From NCBI RefSeq assembly GCF_002803085.1, contig NZ_NNBJ01000002.1, forward strand, positions 495,590 to 559,589: a DNA stretch of 64,000 nucleotides. Direction: 5' to 3'. The position numbers and the translations under genes were made by a program. Positions 33,036 to 40,831 of this stretch are shown here, one piece after another. A model generated the notes under the pieces. It did no database searches. It worked only from the letters and a program-made list of their open reading frames with translations, and had not been told where the DNA came from. Numbering within the stretch: position 1 is the first letter of the stretch; each line of letters opens with the position of its first letter. This stretch comes from Streptomyces sp. CB01201 (GTDB lineage Bacteria > Actinomycetota > Actinomycetes > Streptomycetales > Streptomycetaceae).

Positions 33036-34001
33036 TCAACCCACGTGTGCGCGGCGCTTCATGGCGGCTCGGGCCGCCTGCTCGGTGGCGTACACCTCGC
33101 ACATGTGGCGGCCGTCCGGCGTCGCCGTGTGCTCGACCTCCCACAGGCTCAGCTCGCCGCCGTCCAGCAGCCGGAACGCGTGCTCGTACAGCGTGAACGC
33201 GGCGTCGCGGCCGCCCGTGCGGCAGTGCCGGCCGAAGGCCTGGGTGATGCGGTGCCCGTGCGCGGACCGCAGCCGCAGCGCGACGCGCTCGCCGGGCCGG
33301 TCCGGGTTCTCGGCGCGGCGCAGCAGCCGGCGCGCGTGGTCCGCAGAGTCGTCGTGGGCGTACGGGGCGCGGCCGGAGGGCGGAGCGGCGTGGTCCCGGC
33401 CGATGACGGCGTCGGGGCCGAGCCCGGCCTCCCAGCCGCCGGCTAAGCCCTCGACGTCCTGTCGGGGCTCGCAGGGGCCCCCGATGCCGAGCCCGATGCC
33501 GTTCAGCTCGGTGACCAGGGCCTCCAGTTCGTCGTCCGCGCCGGTCGCCGGGAGCGCCTTGCGGCGCAGCCGGGCGGCGGCCAGACGGGCCTCGTCCTCG
33601 TTCGCGTACACCTCGTGCGTGTACACCCGGCCGTCGTGGTGGGTCAGCTCCCACAGGGTGACGGTGCTGCCGTCCAGGAGCAGATAACAGTGCCGCCACG
33701 TCTCGCGGCTCAGCCGGTGGCCGCCCGCCCCCGCCGCCGAGGTGTGCAGCGAGGAGTGGAGCGAGGTGGTGTGGGCCATCGCCAGGTCGAGGCGCTCGAC
33801 GAGTTCGTCCGGCAGATCGAAGGAGTTCAGGGCCCGCCCCAGAAGTGCGGCCAGCTGATCCTGGGCCGATTCCTCGTGGGGGCCGCGCTCGCCGTCGAGC
33901 GGGTGGGGCACATGGAGCACCAAGGCTTCTCCTGGCCGTCGCTGTTGGTCACGTAGAAGGTGCTCAACGTAGCCCCTGAGGGCGTTCCGCGCAGCGGGCA
34001 T
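33036..34001 (-). CDS. DUF6227-like conserved actinomycete protein
   Basis: The frame is 321 residues from the ATG at 34001. The ribosome site is weak, and GTG/CTG alternatives exist inside the first 30 residues. The protein is soluble, acidic and repeated: two similar halves each contain a strand pair ending in TLWEL or SLWEV, then HEVYAN or CEVYAT followed by an EARLAAARLRRKA- or EQAARAAMKRRA-type helix. This internal duplication points to two copies of one domain. It resembles Streptomyces DUF6227 proteins from memory. Function unknown. Confidence 0.7.
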   Translation of the reverse strand: MPAARNALRGYVEHLLRDQQRRPGEALVLHVPHPLDGERGPHEESAQDQLAALLGRALNSFDLPDELVERLDLAMAHTTSLHSSLHTSAAGAGGHRLSRETWRHCYLLLDGSTVTLWELTHHDGRVYTHEVYANEDEARLAAARLRRKALPATGADDELEALVTELNGIGLGIGGPCEPRQDVEGLAGGWEAGLGPDAVIGRDHAAPPSGRAPYAHDDSADHARRLLRRAENPDRPGERVALRLRSAHGHRITQAFGRHCRTGGRDAAFTLYEHAFRLLDGGELSLWEVEHTATPDGRHMCEVYATEQAARAAMKRRAHVG

Positions 34002-34007
34002 GGCCGA

Positions 34008-34055
34008 AACTTTTCCGGCCGGCAGCCCACATATGGGTTACCGGCCGGTGAAGTT
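34008..34055 (-). terminator. terminator after the second L,D-transpeptidase gene
   Basis: Arms 34008-34022 and 34041-34055 pair over 15 bases with two mismatches, built around the CCGGCCGG core. A small inner CCCA/TGGG-type helix is also possible. The hairpin starts 22 bases after the stop at 34078. Confidence 0.75.
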
Positions 34056-34077
34056 CCTTCAAAAGAAGGGGAGTTGG

Positions 34078-35385
34078 TCAGGAGGTGCTGTCCGCCGTCC
34101 ACTGAGCCCACGGCAGGTTCCAGCCGTTGAGGCCGTTGTCCGGGGCGATGGTCTTGTCGGGCGAGCCCTTCACGACGACGACGTCGCCGATCATGCTGTG
34201 GTCGAACATCCACTTGGCCGAGGTGTCACCCGCGGCACCCTTCACGTCCCGCATGCCGACGCAGCCGTGGCTGGTGCCCTCGTTGCCGAACACCGACGGG
34301 TCGCCCCAGTAGTTGCCGTGGATGAAGGTGCCCGAGGTGGACAGGCGCATCGCGTGCGGCACGTCCTTGATGTCGTACTCGCCGCCGAAGCCCACGCTGT
34401 CGCCGTTCATGCGGGTCTGCGTGAACTTCTCGGAGATCACCATCTGCCCGTTGTACGTGGGGTGTTCGGCGCTTCCGGTGGAGACCGGGATCGTCTTGAT
34501 GGTCTTGCCGTCCTGCTGGACGGTCATCTCCTGCGTCTTCACGTCGACGGTGGAGACCTGGTTGCGGCCGATGGTGAAGGTGACGTTCTTCTTCTGCACG
34601 CCGTAGACGCCCTTGGCGCCCTCGACCTTGTCCAGGTCGATCTTCATCGTCACCTTGGACCCGGCCTTCCAGTACTGCTCCGGGCGGAAGTCCAGGCGCT
34701 GGGAGTTGAACCAGTGCCCGACGACCTGCTGCCCGCTGCTGCTGGTCACCGTGATGTGGGAGAGGACGTCCTTCTTGTTGGTGATCGCCTTGTTGAAGGT
34801 GAACGACACCGGCATGCCGACGCCGACCGTGGAGCCGTCGTCGGGGGTGTAGGTGCCGATGAAGCTGTCCTTGGCGGAGACGGTGGTGAACTGCGAGTTC
34901 TCCGTCGCGGCCCGGCCCTTGTCGTCCTTGCCGTTCGCGGCGATCTTGTACTGGGTGCCGCGCTCGACCTTGCCGGTCGGCTTCCAGGACAGGCCGTCGG
35001 CGGCGAGCGTGCCGGGCACGACCTTGCCGCCCTGCGCCTCGGTCATCGTCACGTCGGAGAGCTTGCCGCCCTCGGCCTTGACGGTGACGTCGTTGATGGA
35101 GGCGTTGGTGGAGCCGTCCTTCGCCGAGATGGTGATCTTCAGCGTGGAGGCGTCCTTGGCGGCCGAGGCGTCGGCGCCCTTGCCGCTCTGGCCGCTCTTG
35201 CCGTCGTCGTTGGCCTTGGCGTCGCCGCCGCAGGCGGTCAGCGCGAGCGCGCCGACCAGCAGGCCGGCCGCTGCCGCGACGAGGCGGACACGACGCCGGG
35301 CGAGCGGACGCGCGGTGCGCGGGGTGCTGAACTGCTGAGGCTGCGCTGCGTTGTCCGACGCCGGCGGTGTCACGGGCTGCTCCAT
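34078..35385 (-). CDS. L,D-transpeptidase lipoprotein (YkuD) with Ig-like domains, second copy
   Basis: The 435-residue form starts at ATG 35385. An upstream GTG at 35478 is rejected because it would translate a regulatory palindrome. A basic N-region (RRRVRLVAAAAGLL) leads to the lipobox LTAC. Ig-like domains follow (about 80-290), then YkuD with HGNYWGD and SHGCVGM, catalytic Cys375. It is the same design as 13290-14522 and both end in GLNGWNLPW. It makes 3-3 peptidoglycan cross-links. A Crp-like palindrome lies at 35464-35479. Confidence 0.92.
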   Translation of the reverse strand: MEQPVTPPASDNAAQPQQFSTPRTARPLARRRVRLVAAAAGLLVGALALTACGGDAKANDDGKSGQSGKGADASAAKDASTLKITISAKDGSTNASINDVTVKAEGGKLSDVTMTEAQGGKVVPGTLAADGLSWKPTGKVERGTQYKIAANGKDDKGRAATENSQFTTVSAKDSFIGTYTPDDGSTVGVGMPVSFTFNKAITNKKDVLSHITVTSSSGQQVVGHWFNSQRLDFRPEQYWKAGSKVTMKIDLDKVEGAKGVYGVQKKNVTFTIGRNQVSTVDVKTQEMTVQQDGKTIKTIPVSTGSAEHPTYNGQMVISEKFTQTRMNGDSVGFGGEYDIKDVPHAMRLSTSGTFIHGNYWGDPSVFGNEGTSHGCVGMRDVKGAAGDTSAKWMFDHSMIGDVVVVKGSPDKTIAPDNGLNGWNLPWAQWTADSTS

Positions 35386-35463
35386 GTCTGCGTTATGTAC
35401 TGCGAATTGAATCCAGTACGGGCATAGAGAACCCAAATGGGCCAACCGGTTGCGAGATTCAAA

Positions 35464-35479
35464 TGTGACGGCCGTCACA
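35464..35479. promoter_or_regulatory. Crp-like palindrome upstream of L,D-transpeptidase gene
   Basis: TGTGACGGCCGTCACA is a perfect 16-bp palindrome. It fits the Streptomyces Crp motif GTG-N6-GNCAC and the TGTGA-N6-TCACA form. It is about 80 bases before the start codon and in the intergenic gap before the P1 peptidase stop. Confidence 0.65.
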
Positions 35480-35497
35480 ATGAAGGGTTTCGGGGGC

Positions 35498-36541
35498 TCA
35501 ACTCCCGTACAGATCCTGATAAGAAGGGAATGTCCCCCCGGGCCCGTCGATGCTCTCGGCCGCCCGCACGCCCCTCGCGATCGCCCGCGCGACGACGTCC
35601 GCCCCGGCGGCCAGGACGTGGTTCAACTCCAGGGCGCCGAGCGGGCCGTCCGCGGGGTCGCCGTGCGCCCCGGTCGCCAGGGCGAACACGGTGTCCCCGT
35701 CGTGCATCAGATGGACGGGGCGCAGGGCGCGGGCCAGGCCGTCGTGCGAGGTCCCGGCGAGCTTCTGCGCCTGCGGCCGGCTGAGCGGGGCGTCGGTGGC
35801 CACGACGGCGAGGGTGGTGTTGAGGGGAGGGATCCCCATCCGCCCGCGGGACCGGGCGATCTGCTCCTGGGCGGCCAAGTGCACGTCCGTGGGCGGGAGT
35901 TGGAGGCCACTCTCTCCGTACTCCCCGTACAGCACCCCGGTGTGCGGGTCGATCGCCGAGCCGAGGGCGTTGACGACGGCCAGCGCCGCGACCGTCGCCC
36001 CCGAGGCGAGCCGGACGCTCGCCGTGCCGACGCCGCCCTTGACGCCGCCGACCACCGCGCCCGTCCCGGCCCCGACATTGCCCTCGGCGACCTCGGTCCC
36101 GGCGGCCCCGGCCGCCTCCGCCGCGGCCCGGCCGACGTCCGCGTCGGGCCTGGGCCGCCAGTCGCCGCCGCGCCCCAGGTCGAACACGCAGGCCGCGGGC
36201 ACGACGGGCACGACGTGGTGCGGCTCGGGCCCCACGCGTACGCCGCGGCCCTGCTCCTCCAGCCAGGCCATGACGCCGGTTGCCGCGTCCAGCCCGAACG
36301 CGCTGCCGCCCGTGAGGACCACGGCGTCGATCCGCTCGACGACGTTCCGCGGATCGAGCGCGTCGGTCTCACGGGTGCCGGGGCCGCCCCCGCGCACGTC
36401 GACGGCGGCGACCGCGCCGCCGGGCGGGGCGAGCACGACGGTCGTACCGCTCAGCGCGCCGGGCCCGGCGACGGCGGCGTGGCCGACGCGAAAGCCGGGC
36501 ACGTCCGTGAGGGAGTTGTTCGTGGGTGCGGGGTTCGTCAT
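35498..36541 (-). CDS. P1-family (DmpA-type) N-terminal nucleophile peptidase
   Basis: The 347-residue protein starts at ATG 36541. N-terminal LTDVPGFRVGHA and VLTGGSAFGLDAATGV are P1-family signatures, and GNVGAGTGAVVGGVKGG forms the oxyanion region. PPLNTTLAVVATDAP contains the probable autoprocessing site before Thr242; mature enzymes have alpha and beta chains. Members are aminopeptidases or beta-peptidyl/DmpA-type amidases. It stands alone between the Crp-like palindrome and the DUF397 gene. Confidence 0.9.
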   Translation of the reverse strand: MTNPAPTNNSLTDVPGFRVGHAAVAGPGALSGTTVVLAPPGGAVAAVDVRGGGPGTRETDALDPRNVVERIDAVVLTGGSAFGLDAATGVMAWLEEQGRGVRVGPEPHHVVPVVPAACVFDLGRGGDWRPRPDADVGRAAAEAAGAAGTEVAEGNVGAGTGAVVGGVKGGVGTASVRLASGATVAALAVVNALGSAIDPHTGVLYGEYGESGLQLPPTDVHLAAQEQIARSRGRMGIPPLNTTLAVVATDAPLSRPQAQKLAGTSHDGLARALRPVHLMHDGDTVFALATGAHGDPADGPLGALELNHVLAAGADVVARAIARGVRAAESIDGPGGTFPSYQDLYGS

Positions 36542-36593
36542 GGGGCCATCCCTACCCCGCCGCGACCCCCGATGCCGGCGGTGCGGGGCCGGG

Positions 36594-36797
36594 CTATGCC
36601 TTGAGCCCGGTTACGAAGGTCGCCCAGGCGGCGGGGGTGGTGGTCATGGTGGGGCCGCCCTGCGGGCCGTGCTTGCTGTCGCGTATGGGGACGATGCCGG
36701 TCGCTGCCGCGTAAGTGGGCTCCCATTCCAGGCAGTTGCCGCCCTCGGGGCCGCTGTGGCTGGACCTGACCCACTTGGTGGGGGTGTGGTTGTTCAC
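36594..36797 (-). CDS. DUF397 small protein (XRE partner)
   Basis: The 67-residue protein overlaps the XRE gene by ATGA (36797-36794). The DUF397 pattern WVRSSHSGPEGGNCLEWEP and VPIRDSKHGPQG is clear. DUF397 proteins always sit with XRE-DUF5753 regulators in Streptomyces and modulate them (WhiJ-type system). Confidence 0.93.
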   Translation of the reverse strand: MNNHTPTKWVRSSHSGPEGGNCLEWEPTYAAATGIVPIRDSKHGPQGGPTMTTTPAAWATFVTGLKA

Positions 36798-37624
36798 GTC
36801 AGCTTCTCCATCTGCGCCTGGATGAGTTGCATGCTCTGCCGTCTGCTGAGGGCTTCACCCGTGATCTCGTCGTAGGCGTGCTCAGCCCTTCGGACATGTT
36901 CCGGATCGTCGATGATTCCCGCCGTACGGTATGCCTCGACACAGACCAAGGTCACATGGTTTGGGGTCGTCAGAAAGCTGGCCGAGCCTTCCAGCAGCAG
37001 ATGGGCCTCGGCGTCCAGGGGCAACACGCGCACGCTGGTGGTGGGCCGAGCGGCCTGAGCCAGGAGAGCCGCGAACTGGGCCCTCATGACCTCCCGAGGG
37101 GCCAGTCGTCGTCGGAGCACCGATTCGCACAGCACCACACGCAGTACCGGCGGCGCGGCTCCGTTCAGTACTTCCTGCCGGGCCATGCGCAGATGGACGG
37201 ACTTGGCGATCTCGGTGTCGCTTGCCCTCGGGTCACCCTTGCGCAGGATGGCGCGCGCGTACCCGGCGGTCTGAAGCAGTCCTGGAACGACCGTCTGGGA
37301 CCACTCCCGCACTTCGATGGCGGTCCGCTCGATCGCCATGCGGCGCTGATACAGGACGGGGAAGGTGGAGGCCATTGCCTCCTCGTACAGGCGCTTGAAC
37401 CGTCCGTCGGTTCCGAACAGCCGGTCAAGGGCGGCCGGAAGCTCGTCGGGAATGCGCCCTGTTCCTGACTCGACTCGGCTGATGGTGCTCTTGGAAGTGC
37501 GGGTGAGCCGGCCGACTTCCGTCTGCGTGAGCGCGCTGTCCGAGTACAGCTCCCGAGCGCTCTTCAGTTCCTCGGCAAAACACCGACGCGCATCTTGGCT
37601 TTCCGACTCGTGCTCAGCAGTCAT
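36794..37624 (-). CDS. XRE-family regulator with DUF5753 (WhiJ-like)
   Basis: The 276-residue protein starts at ATG 37624. The HTH is LTQTEVGRLTRTSKSTISRVESG (shown as two parts: LTQTEVGRLTRTS and KSTISRVESG, about residues 32-55). The DUF5753 ligand domain (about 95-265) includes VVPGLLQTAGYARAIL and DPEHVRRAEHAYDEI. WhiJ-like regulators act in development and antibiotic control together with DUF397 partners. Translation is coupled to the DUF397 gene. It is divergent from three small genes. Confidence 0.92.
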   Translation of the reverse strand: MTAEHESESQDARRCFAEELKSARELYSDSALTQTEVGRLTRTSKSTISRVESGTGRIPDELPAALDRLFGTDGRFKRLYEEAMASTFPVLYQRRMAIERTAIEVREWSQTVVPGLLQTAGYARAILRKGDPRASDTEIAKSVHLRMARQEVLNGAAPPVLRVVLCESVLRRRLAPREVMRAQFAALLAQAARPTTSVRVLPLDAEAHLLLEGSASFLTTPNHVTLVCVEAYRTAGIIDDPEHVRRAEHAYDEITGEALSRRQSMQLIQAQMEKLT

Positions 37625-37688
37625 CCCGTCCCCGTTCCCATGGTCATGGGCGCCGCCGTCAACATCGCCTCAACACAGGTCAGTTGTG

Positions 37689-37721
37689 CAGGCATATGCC
37701 CTCGCGACCAAATGCCTGGTC
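37689..37721. promoter_or_regulatory. overlapping inverted repeats before the XRE gene
   Basis: CAGGCAT (37689-37695) inverts with ATGCCTG (37712-37718), and GACCA (37706-37710) inverts with TGGTC (37717-37721). The stretch lies in the XRE/small-gene divergent region and may be the XRE operator. Confidence 0.4.
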
Positions 37722-37807
37722 GGGCGCTGGAACGCTTCAGATGGTAGCGGCGACGGTGTGACTCTGCTGCATGGAAGGGAAGTTGAGCGCGCGGGAAGGC
37801 GGGCGAC

Positions 37808-38008
37808 ATGAAGCAGGGACGGTACGCGGTCGACATGGACACGGGCAGGGTCGGGGAAATCGTCAGCCGGCACGCCGGATCCGTGTTGCTGCGGCCACCC
37901 GGCGGCGGCAGGGAATGGGCCGTGGCCCCGGACCGGCTTCGGCCGCTCACCGAGCCCGAACGTCGGCGGGCCGAGATCTACGGCACCCCGGTCGGGGGTG
38001 AGCGCTGA
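37808..38008 (+). CDS. small conserved protein, unknown function
   Basis: The 66-residue protein starts at ATG 37808, after GGAAGG. It is a compact beta-rich protein with RYAVDMDTGRVGEIV and WAVAPDRLRPL, and a basic C-terminus. Similar small proteins with this start are common near XRE/DUF397 pairs in Streptomyces. It is the first of three overlapping genes (TGATG at 38006-38010). Confidence 0.75.
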   Translation: MKQGRYAVDMDTGRVGEIVSRHAGSVLLRPPGGGREWAVAPDRLRPLTEPERRRAEIYGTPVGGER

Positions 38009-38214
38009 TGTGGGCCGTGCAGCCCTCGGCGAGTCTGGACGCGTGGCTGTACCAGGCCGACCCCGTGGCGGGGTGCGACGGCTGCGCGCGGGCCATGCGG
38101 CGGCTCGCCGGGGCGGAGAGGGCGGGCGATCAGACGGGGCGGTACGAGGCATCTCGGGATGTGCGGGCGCACCCGGACCACCCGGCGGGGCCGAGCCGCG
38201 CGGGGGAGAGGTGA
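38008..38214 (+). CDS. small protein with a CxxC pair, unknown function
   Basis: The 68-residue protein starts at ATG 38008, overlapping the previous stop, and ends at TGA 38214, overlapping the next GTG. A DGCARAMRRLAG stretch carries one CDGC pair. The C-terminal third is charged and low-complexity. Not recognised. Confidence 0.65.
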   Translation: MWAVQPSASLDAWLYQADPVAGCDGCARAMRRLAGAERAGDQTGRYEASRDVRAHPDHPAGPSRAGER

Positions 38215-38417
38215 GCGCCGCCGGATTCCTGTCGCAGGAGGAGTCGGCGGCCGCGCTGTACCGCCTGGCGCTGGCCATCGCGGAGGAGCACGGGGCACAT
38301 GTCCCCGACACGGCGATGACGGTGGGCCCGTATGCGTTCATGGCGGAGCTCAGGCGGCTGGGCTGGTCCCAGAACCTGCCTGCGCGCAGGAGGCCCTCCG
38401 CCCGGCCGCCCGTTTGA
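38211..38417 (+). CDS. small helical protein, unknown function
   Basis: The 68-residue protein starts at GTG 38211 after GGGGGAGAG, overlapping the previous stop. The central ESAAALYRLALAIAEEHGAH helix and PYAFMAELRRLGWS are visible, and the tail is Arg/Pro-rich. It is the last gene of the three-gene coupled set divergent from the XRE gene. Confidence 0.7.
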   Translation: MSAAGFLSQEESAAALYRLALAIAEEHGAHVPDTAMTVGPYAFMAELRRLGWSQNLPARRRPSARPPV

Positions 38418-38429
38418 CGTCGGCCGGTT

Positions 38430-39602
38430 TCACGGCCGGGCGGTGGCGGGCCCTGGGATCTCGGGGCGGGCGCGGTTCAGGGTCCAGCCGACCGCGACCG
38501 TCAGGGCGGCCACCGCCCCCGCCAGGGGGACCGCCGTGTGGCCCGCGAACGTGCACGCCAGGATCGCCAACGCCGAGATGGGCAGCACTAGTTGCTGGGA
38601 CGTGCCGCGCTTGAAGTGGCGGGAGTGCAGGAGCCACACCGTCAGCAGGAACAGGGCCGCCGGGACCGTCACGGCGGCCGCGCCCGCGTTCGCCGAGATG
38701 TGGGCCTTGCCGACCGTCTGCTCGATCGCGACCTCCATGCCCGCGCCGATCGCCGCCGCCGACGCGAGGACCGCGAAGTGGCCGTAACCCCACGCGAACG
38801 CCTGCCGGTTGGAGGTGAGGTGGTTGTGGATGGGGACCGCGAAGTAGATCCACCAGGCCGCGAACACGATGAGCAGGCCGCCCGCCGCGAGCGGCAGCAG
38901 GTCGCCGAGTTCGTCGTGCTCGTCCAGCGCCTCCTGTACGGCGATGGTGGCCGCCGACACCGTCTCGCCGAGCACGATCAGGGTGAACAGGCCGTACCGC
39001 TCGGCGATGTGGTGCGGATGCCAGCTCGTGGAGTGGTCGCGCTCGGCGAAGAGCGGCACGCTCAGCTCGGCGAGGGCGAGCAGCGGGAACAGCCACGCGC
39101 GGGACGAGTCCGGCACGAACAGCATGACGACCCAGCCGACTTGGCACACCACGAGCCCGGCCGCGTACCGCAGGCACACCCGGCGCTCGGCCGGGTCCCC
39201 GCAGCTGTACGCGGCCCGCAGCCACTGGCTGGTCAGCGCGAGCCGCATCACGATGTAGCCGATGACGCCGATCGTGAAGTCGCCGTCGTCGAACGCGCGC
39301 GGTACGCCCGCCGCGAGGATCAGGACGCCGGTGATCTGGATCAGGGTCACCACGCGGTACAGGGCGTCGTCGGTGTCGTAGGCGGAGGCGAACCACGAGA
39401 AGTTCATCCAGGCCCACCAGATCGCGAAGAACACGGCGGCGTACCCGGCCAGGCCCGCTCCCACGTGGCCCTCGGCCAGGGAGTGGACGAGGCGGGCACC
39501 GGCCTGGGCGACGGCGACGACGAAACACAGGTCGAAGAACAGTTCCAGCGGGGTCGAGGCGCGGTGGTCCTCGTGGCGGCTGCGTGCGGTCATGCGGGGC
39601 AT
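38430..39602 (-). CDS. low-temperature-requirement A (LtrA)-family membrane protein
   Basis: The 390-residue protein starts at ATG 39602 (ATG 39593 is an alternative). LELFFDLCFVVAVAQ is the LtrA signature at the N-terminus, and AERYGLFTLIVLGETV lies mid-protein. About ten hydrophobic segments are seen. LtrA proteins are integral membrane proteins of unclear function. A longer open frame extending upstream is a shadow of the CbiX gene. Confidence 0.88.
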   Translation of the reverse strand: MPRMTARSRHEDHRASTPLELFFDLCFVVAVAQAGARLVHSLAEGHVGAGLAGYAAVFFAIWWAWMNFSWFASAYDTDDALYRVVTLIQITGVLILAAGVPRAFDDGDFTIGVIGYIVMRLALTSQWLRAAYSCGDPAERRVCLRYAAGLVVCQVGWVVMLFVPDSSRAWLFPLLALAELSVPLFAERDHSTSWHPHHIAERYGLFTLIVLGETVSAATIAVQEALDEHDELGDLLPLAAGGLLIVFAAWWIYFAVPIHNHLTSNRQAFAWGYGHFAVLASAAAIGAGMEVAIEQTVGKAHISANAGAAAVTVPAALFLLTVWLLHSRHFKRGTSQQLVLPISALAILACTFAGHTAVPLAGAVAALTVAVGWTLNRARPEIPGPATARP

Positions 39603-39631
39603 GCGCACAGCACAGCAGACGGGCGGGTGCG

Positions 39632-40303
39632 CTAGGCGGCCAACACTTCCGGGCGTACGGATTCGTACCGGTTCAGCACAAGGCGCGCGAGCAGCGGGTG
39701 ATCGGCGATCGGGGTCGATACGGCGTGCACGCCGGGGGTCGTCTCGCGGATCGCGTCGAGCGCGTGGGTGAAGCGGCCCGGGGCCAGGAGGTGGGTGGCG
39801 ATCGTGATCCGCCGGAACCCGGCGCGGTGCAGCTGTTCGACGCGGTCGCGGACGCTGGGATGTGCGGCGGAGCAGTACGCGTCGAGTACCGGGATGTCGG
39901 GGTGGGCCGCGCTCAACTCCCGTGTCACGGCCCGGGTTCCGTCGTTTCCGTGCGGGCGGGTCGAGCCCGCGCCCGCGACGACGATCGCGTCGCCGGGGCC
40001 GCCGGCCGCGAGCAGCCGGTCGTGCACGGCTCGGGCCACGTCGGGCTCGCCCGCGAGTCCGGCGGTGACGGTGCAGTGGAAGCGGCGGGCGACGGCGGGG
40101 ACGTCCACGCGGCGGTGGTAGCCCTCGCCGAGGAGGAGCGGCACGACCACGGCGCCGGGGTTCTTCGCGAGGACGTCGGCGAGGCTGGGGCGCTGCACGT
40201 CCAGGTGTGCGATCAGGGCGGGCCGGTCCAGTGCCCTCACCAGACGGGCGATGGTGGCGCCCGCGCCCGGGGCGGAGCTGCCGTGTACGGCGATCACGAG
40301 CAT
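39632..40303 (-). CDS. CbiX/SirB-type sirohydrochlorin chelatase
   Basis: The 223-residue protein starts at ATG 40303, after GGGAGG. VIAVHGSSAPGAG at the N-terminus and LLLGEGYH carry the metal-coordinating His residues, with the second half showing TIATHLLAPGRF. Two-fold internal similarity is typical of CbiX-like class II chelatases. It would insert Fe or Co into sirohydrochlorin. The nearby siroheme-dependent NirBD (41810) suggests a role in siroheme supply. Confidence 0.85.
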   Translation of the reverse strand: MLVIAVHGSSAPGAGATIARLVRALDRPALIAHLDVQRPSLADVLAKNPGAVVVPLLLGEGYHRRVDVPAVARRFHCTVTAGLAGEPDVARAVHDRLLAAGGPGDAIVVAGAGSTRPHGNDGTRAVTRELSAAHPDIPVLDAYCSAAHPSVRDRVEQLHRAGFRRITIATHLLAPGRFTHALDAIRETTPGVHAVSTPIADHPLLARLVLNRYESVRPEVLAA

Positions 40304-40831
40304 CGCGGGCCTCCCGGGGGGTGGGTGGTGGGGTGCCGGGGTGGTGTCGTGGCACCCCGGCGTCTCCACGCTAGCGCGGGGCGGGGTTGGGCGGGGCCCG
40401 CCAAAGTCCCCTGGTGGGGGGCCTTTGGGCTCGGCGCCCTGGGGCTCGGCTCCCTGGGGCTCCGCCCCAGACCCCGGGAGTCGCCCCACCCCGCCCCTTC
40501 CCGCAACCCTCCGGGGGTTGAAGGACCCTGGGGGCTCCGCCCCCAGACCCCCGTTCGCGCCTTAAGGGCGCTCGTCCTCAAACTCCCCCAAGGCCTTAAG
40601 GGCCAGGGGGGGGACCCCCATGACGGGCTGAGGATGCCCCAGCACCCGGCGCTGCCAGGGGCGCGGGGAACTGCGCGAACGGCCACGTGCGACGGACGGA
40701 CGAAAACGGGGTTCAGGGGCGCGGGGAACTGCGCGAAACGGGGTCTGGGGCGGAGCCCCGGCAGCTGCCGGTCCGTAGCCGGAAGGGGCCGGGGGTTCCC
40801 CGGGGGTGGGGAAGCCGCGCAGAGTGGGGGT
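40304..40831. repeat. dispersed intergenic repeat, copy C
   Basis: There is no gene in these 528 bases. The stretch holds GC-rich hairpin modules (about 40435-40475 and 40530-40555), the CTCGTCCTCAAACTCCC block near 40570, and two copies of the core GGGGCGCGGGGAACTGCGCG (40658-40677, 40716-40735). Same composite as 17735-18082. Confidence 0.8.

Noticed and set aside
38430..40355. Extension of the LtrA protein upstream to 40355
   Set aside because: The added residues are Arg/Pro/Gly-rich and antisense-free shadows of the CbiX-like gene in another frame; LtrA begins with its signature just after 39602.
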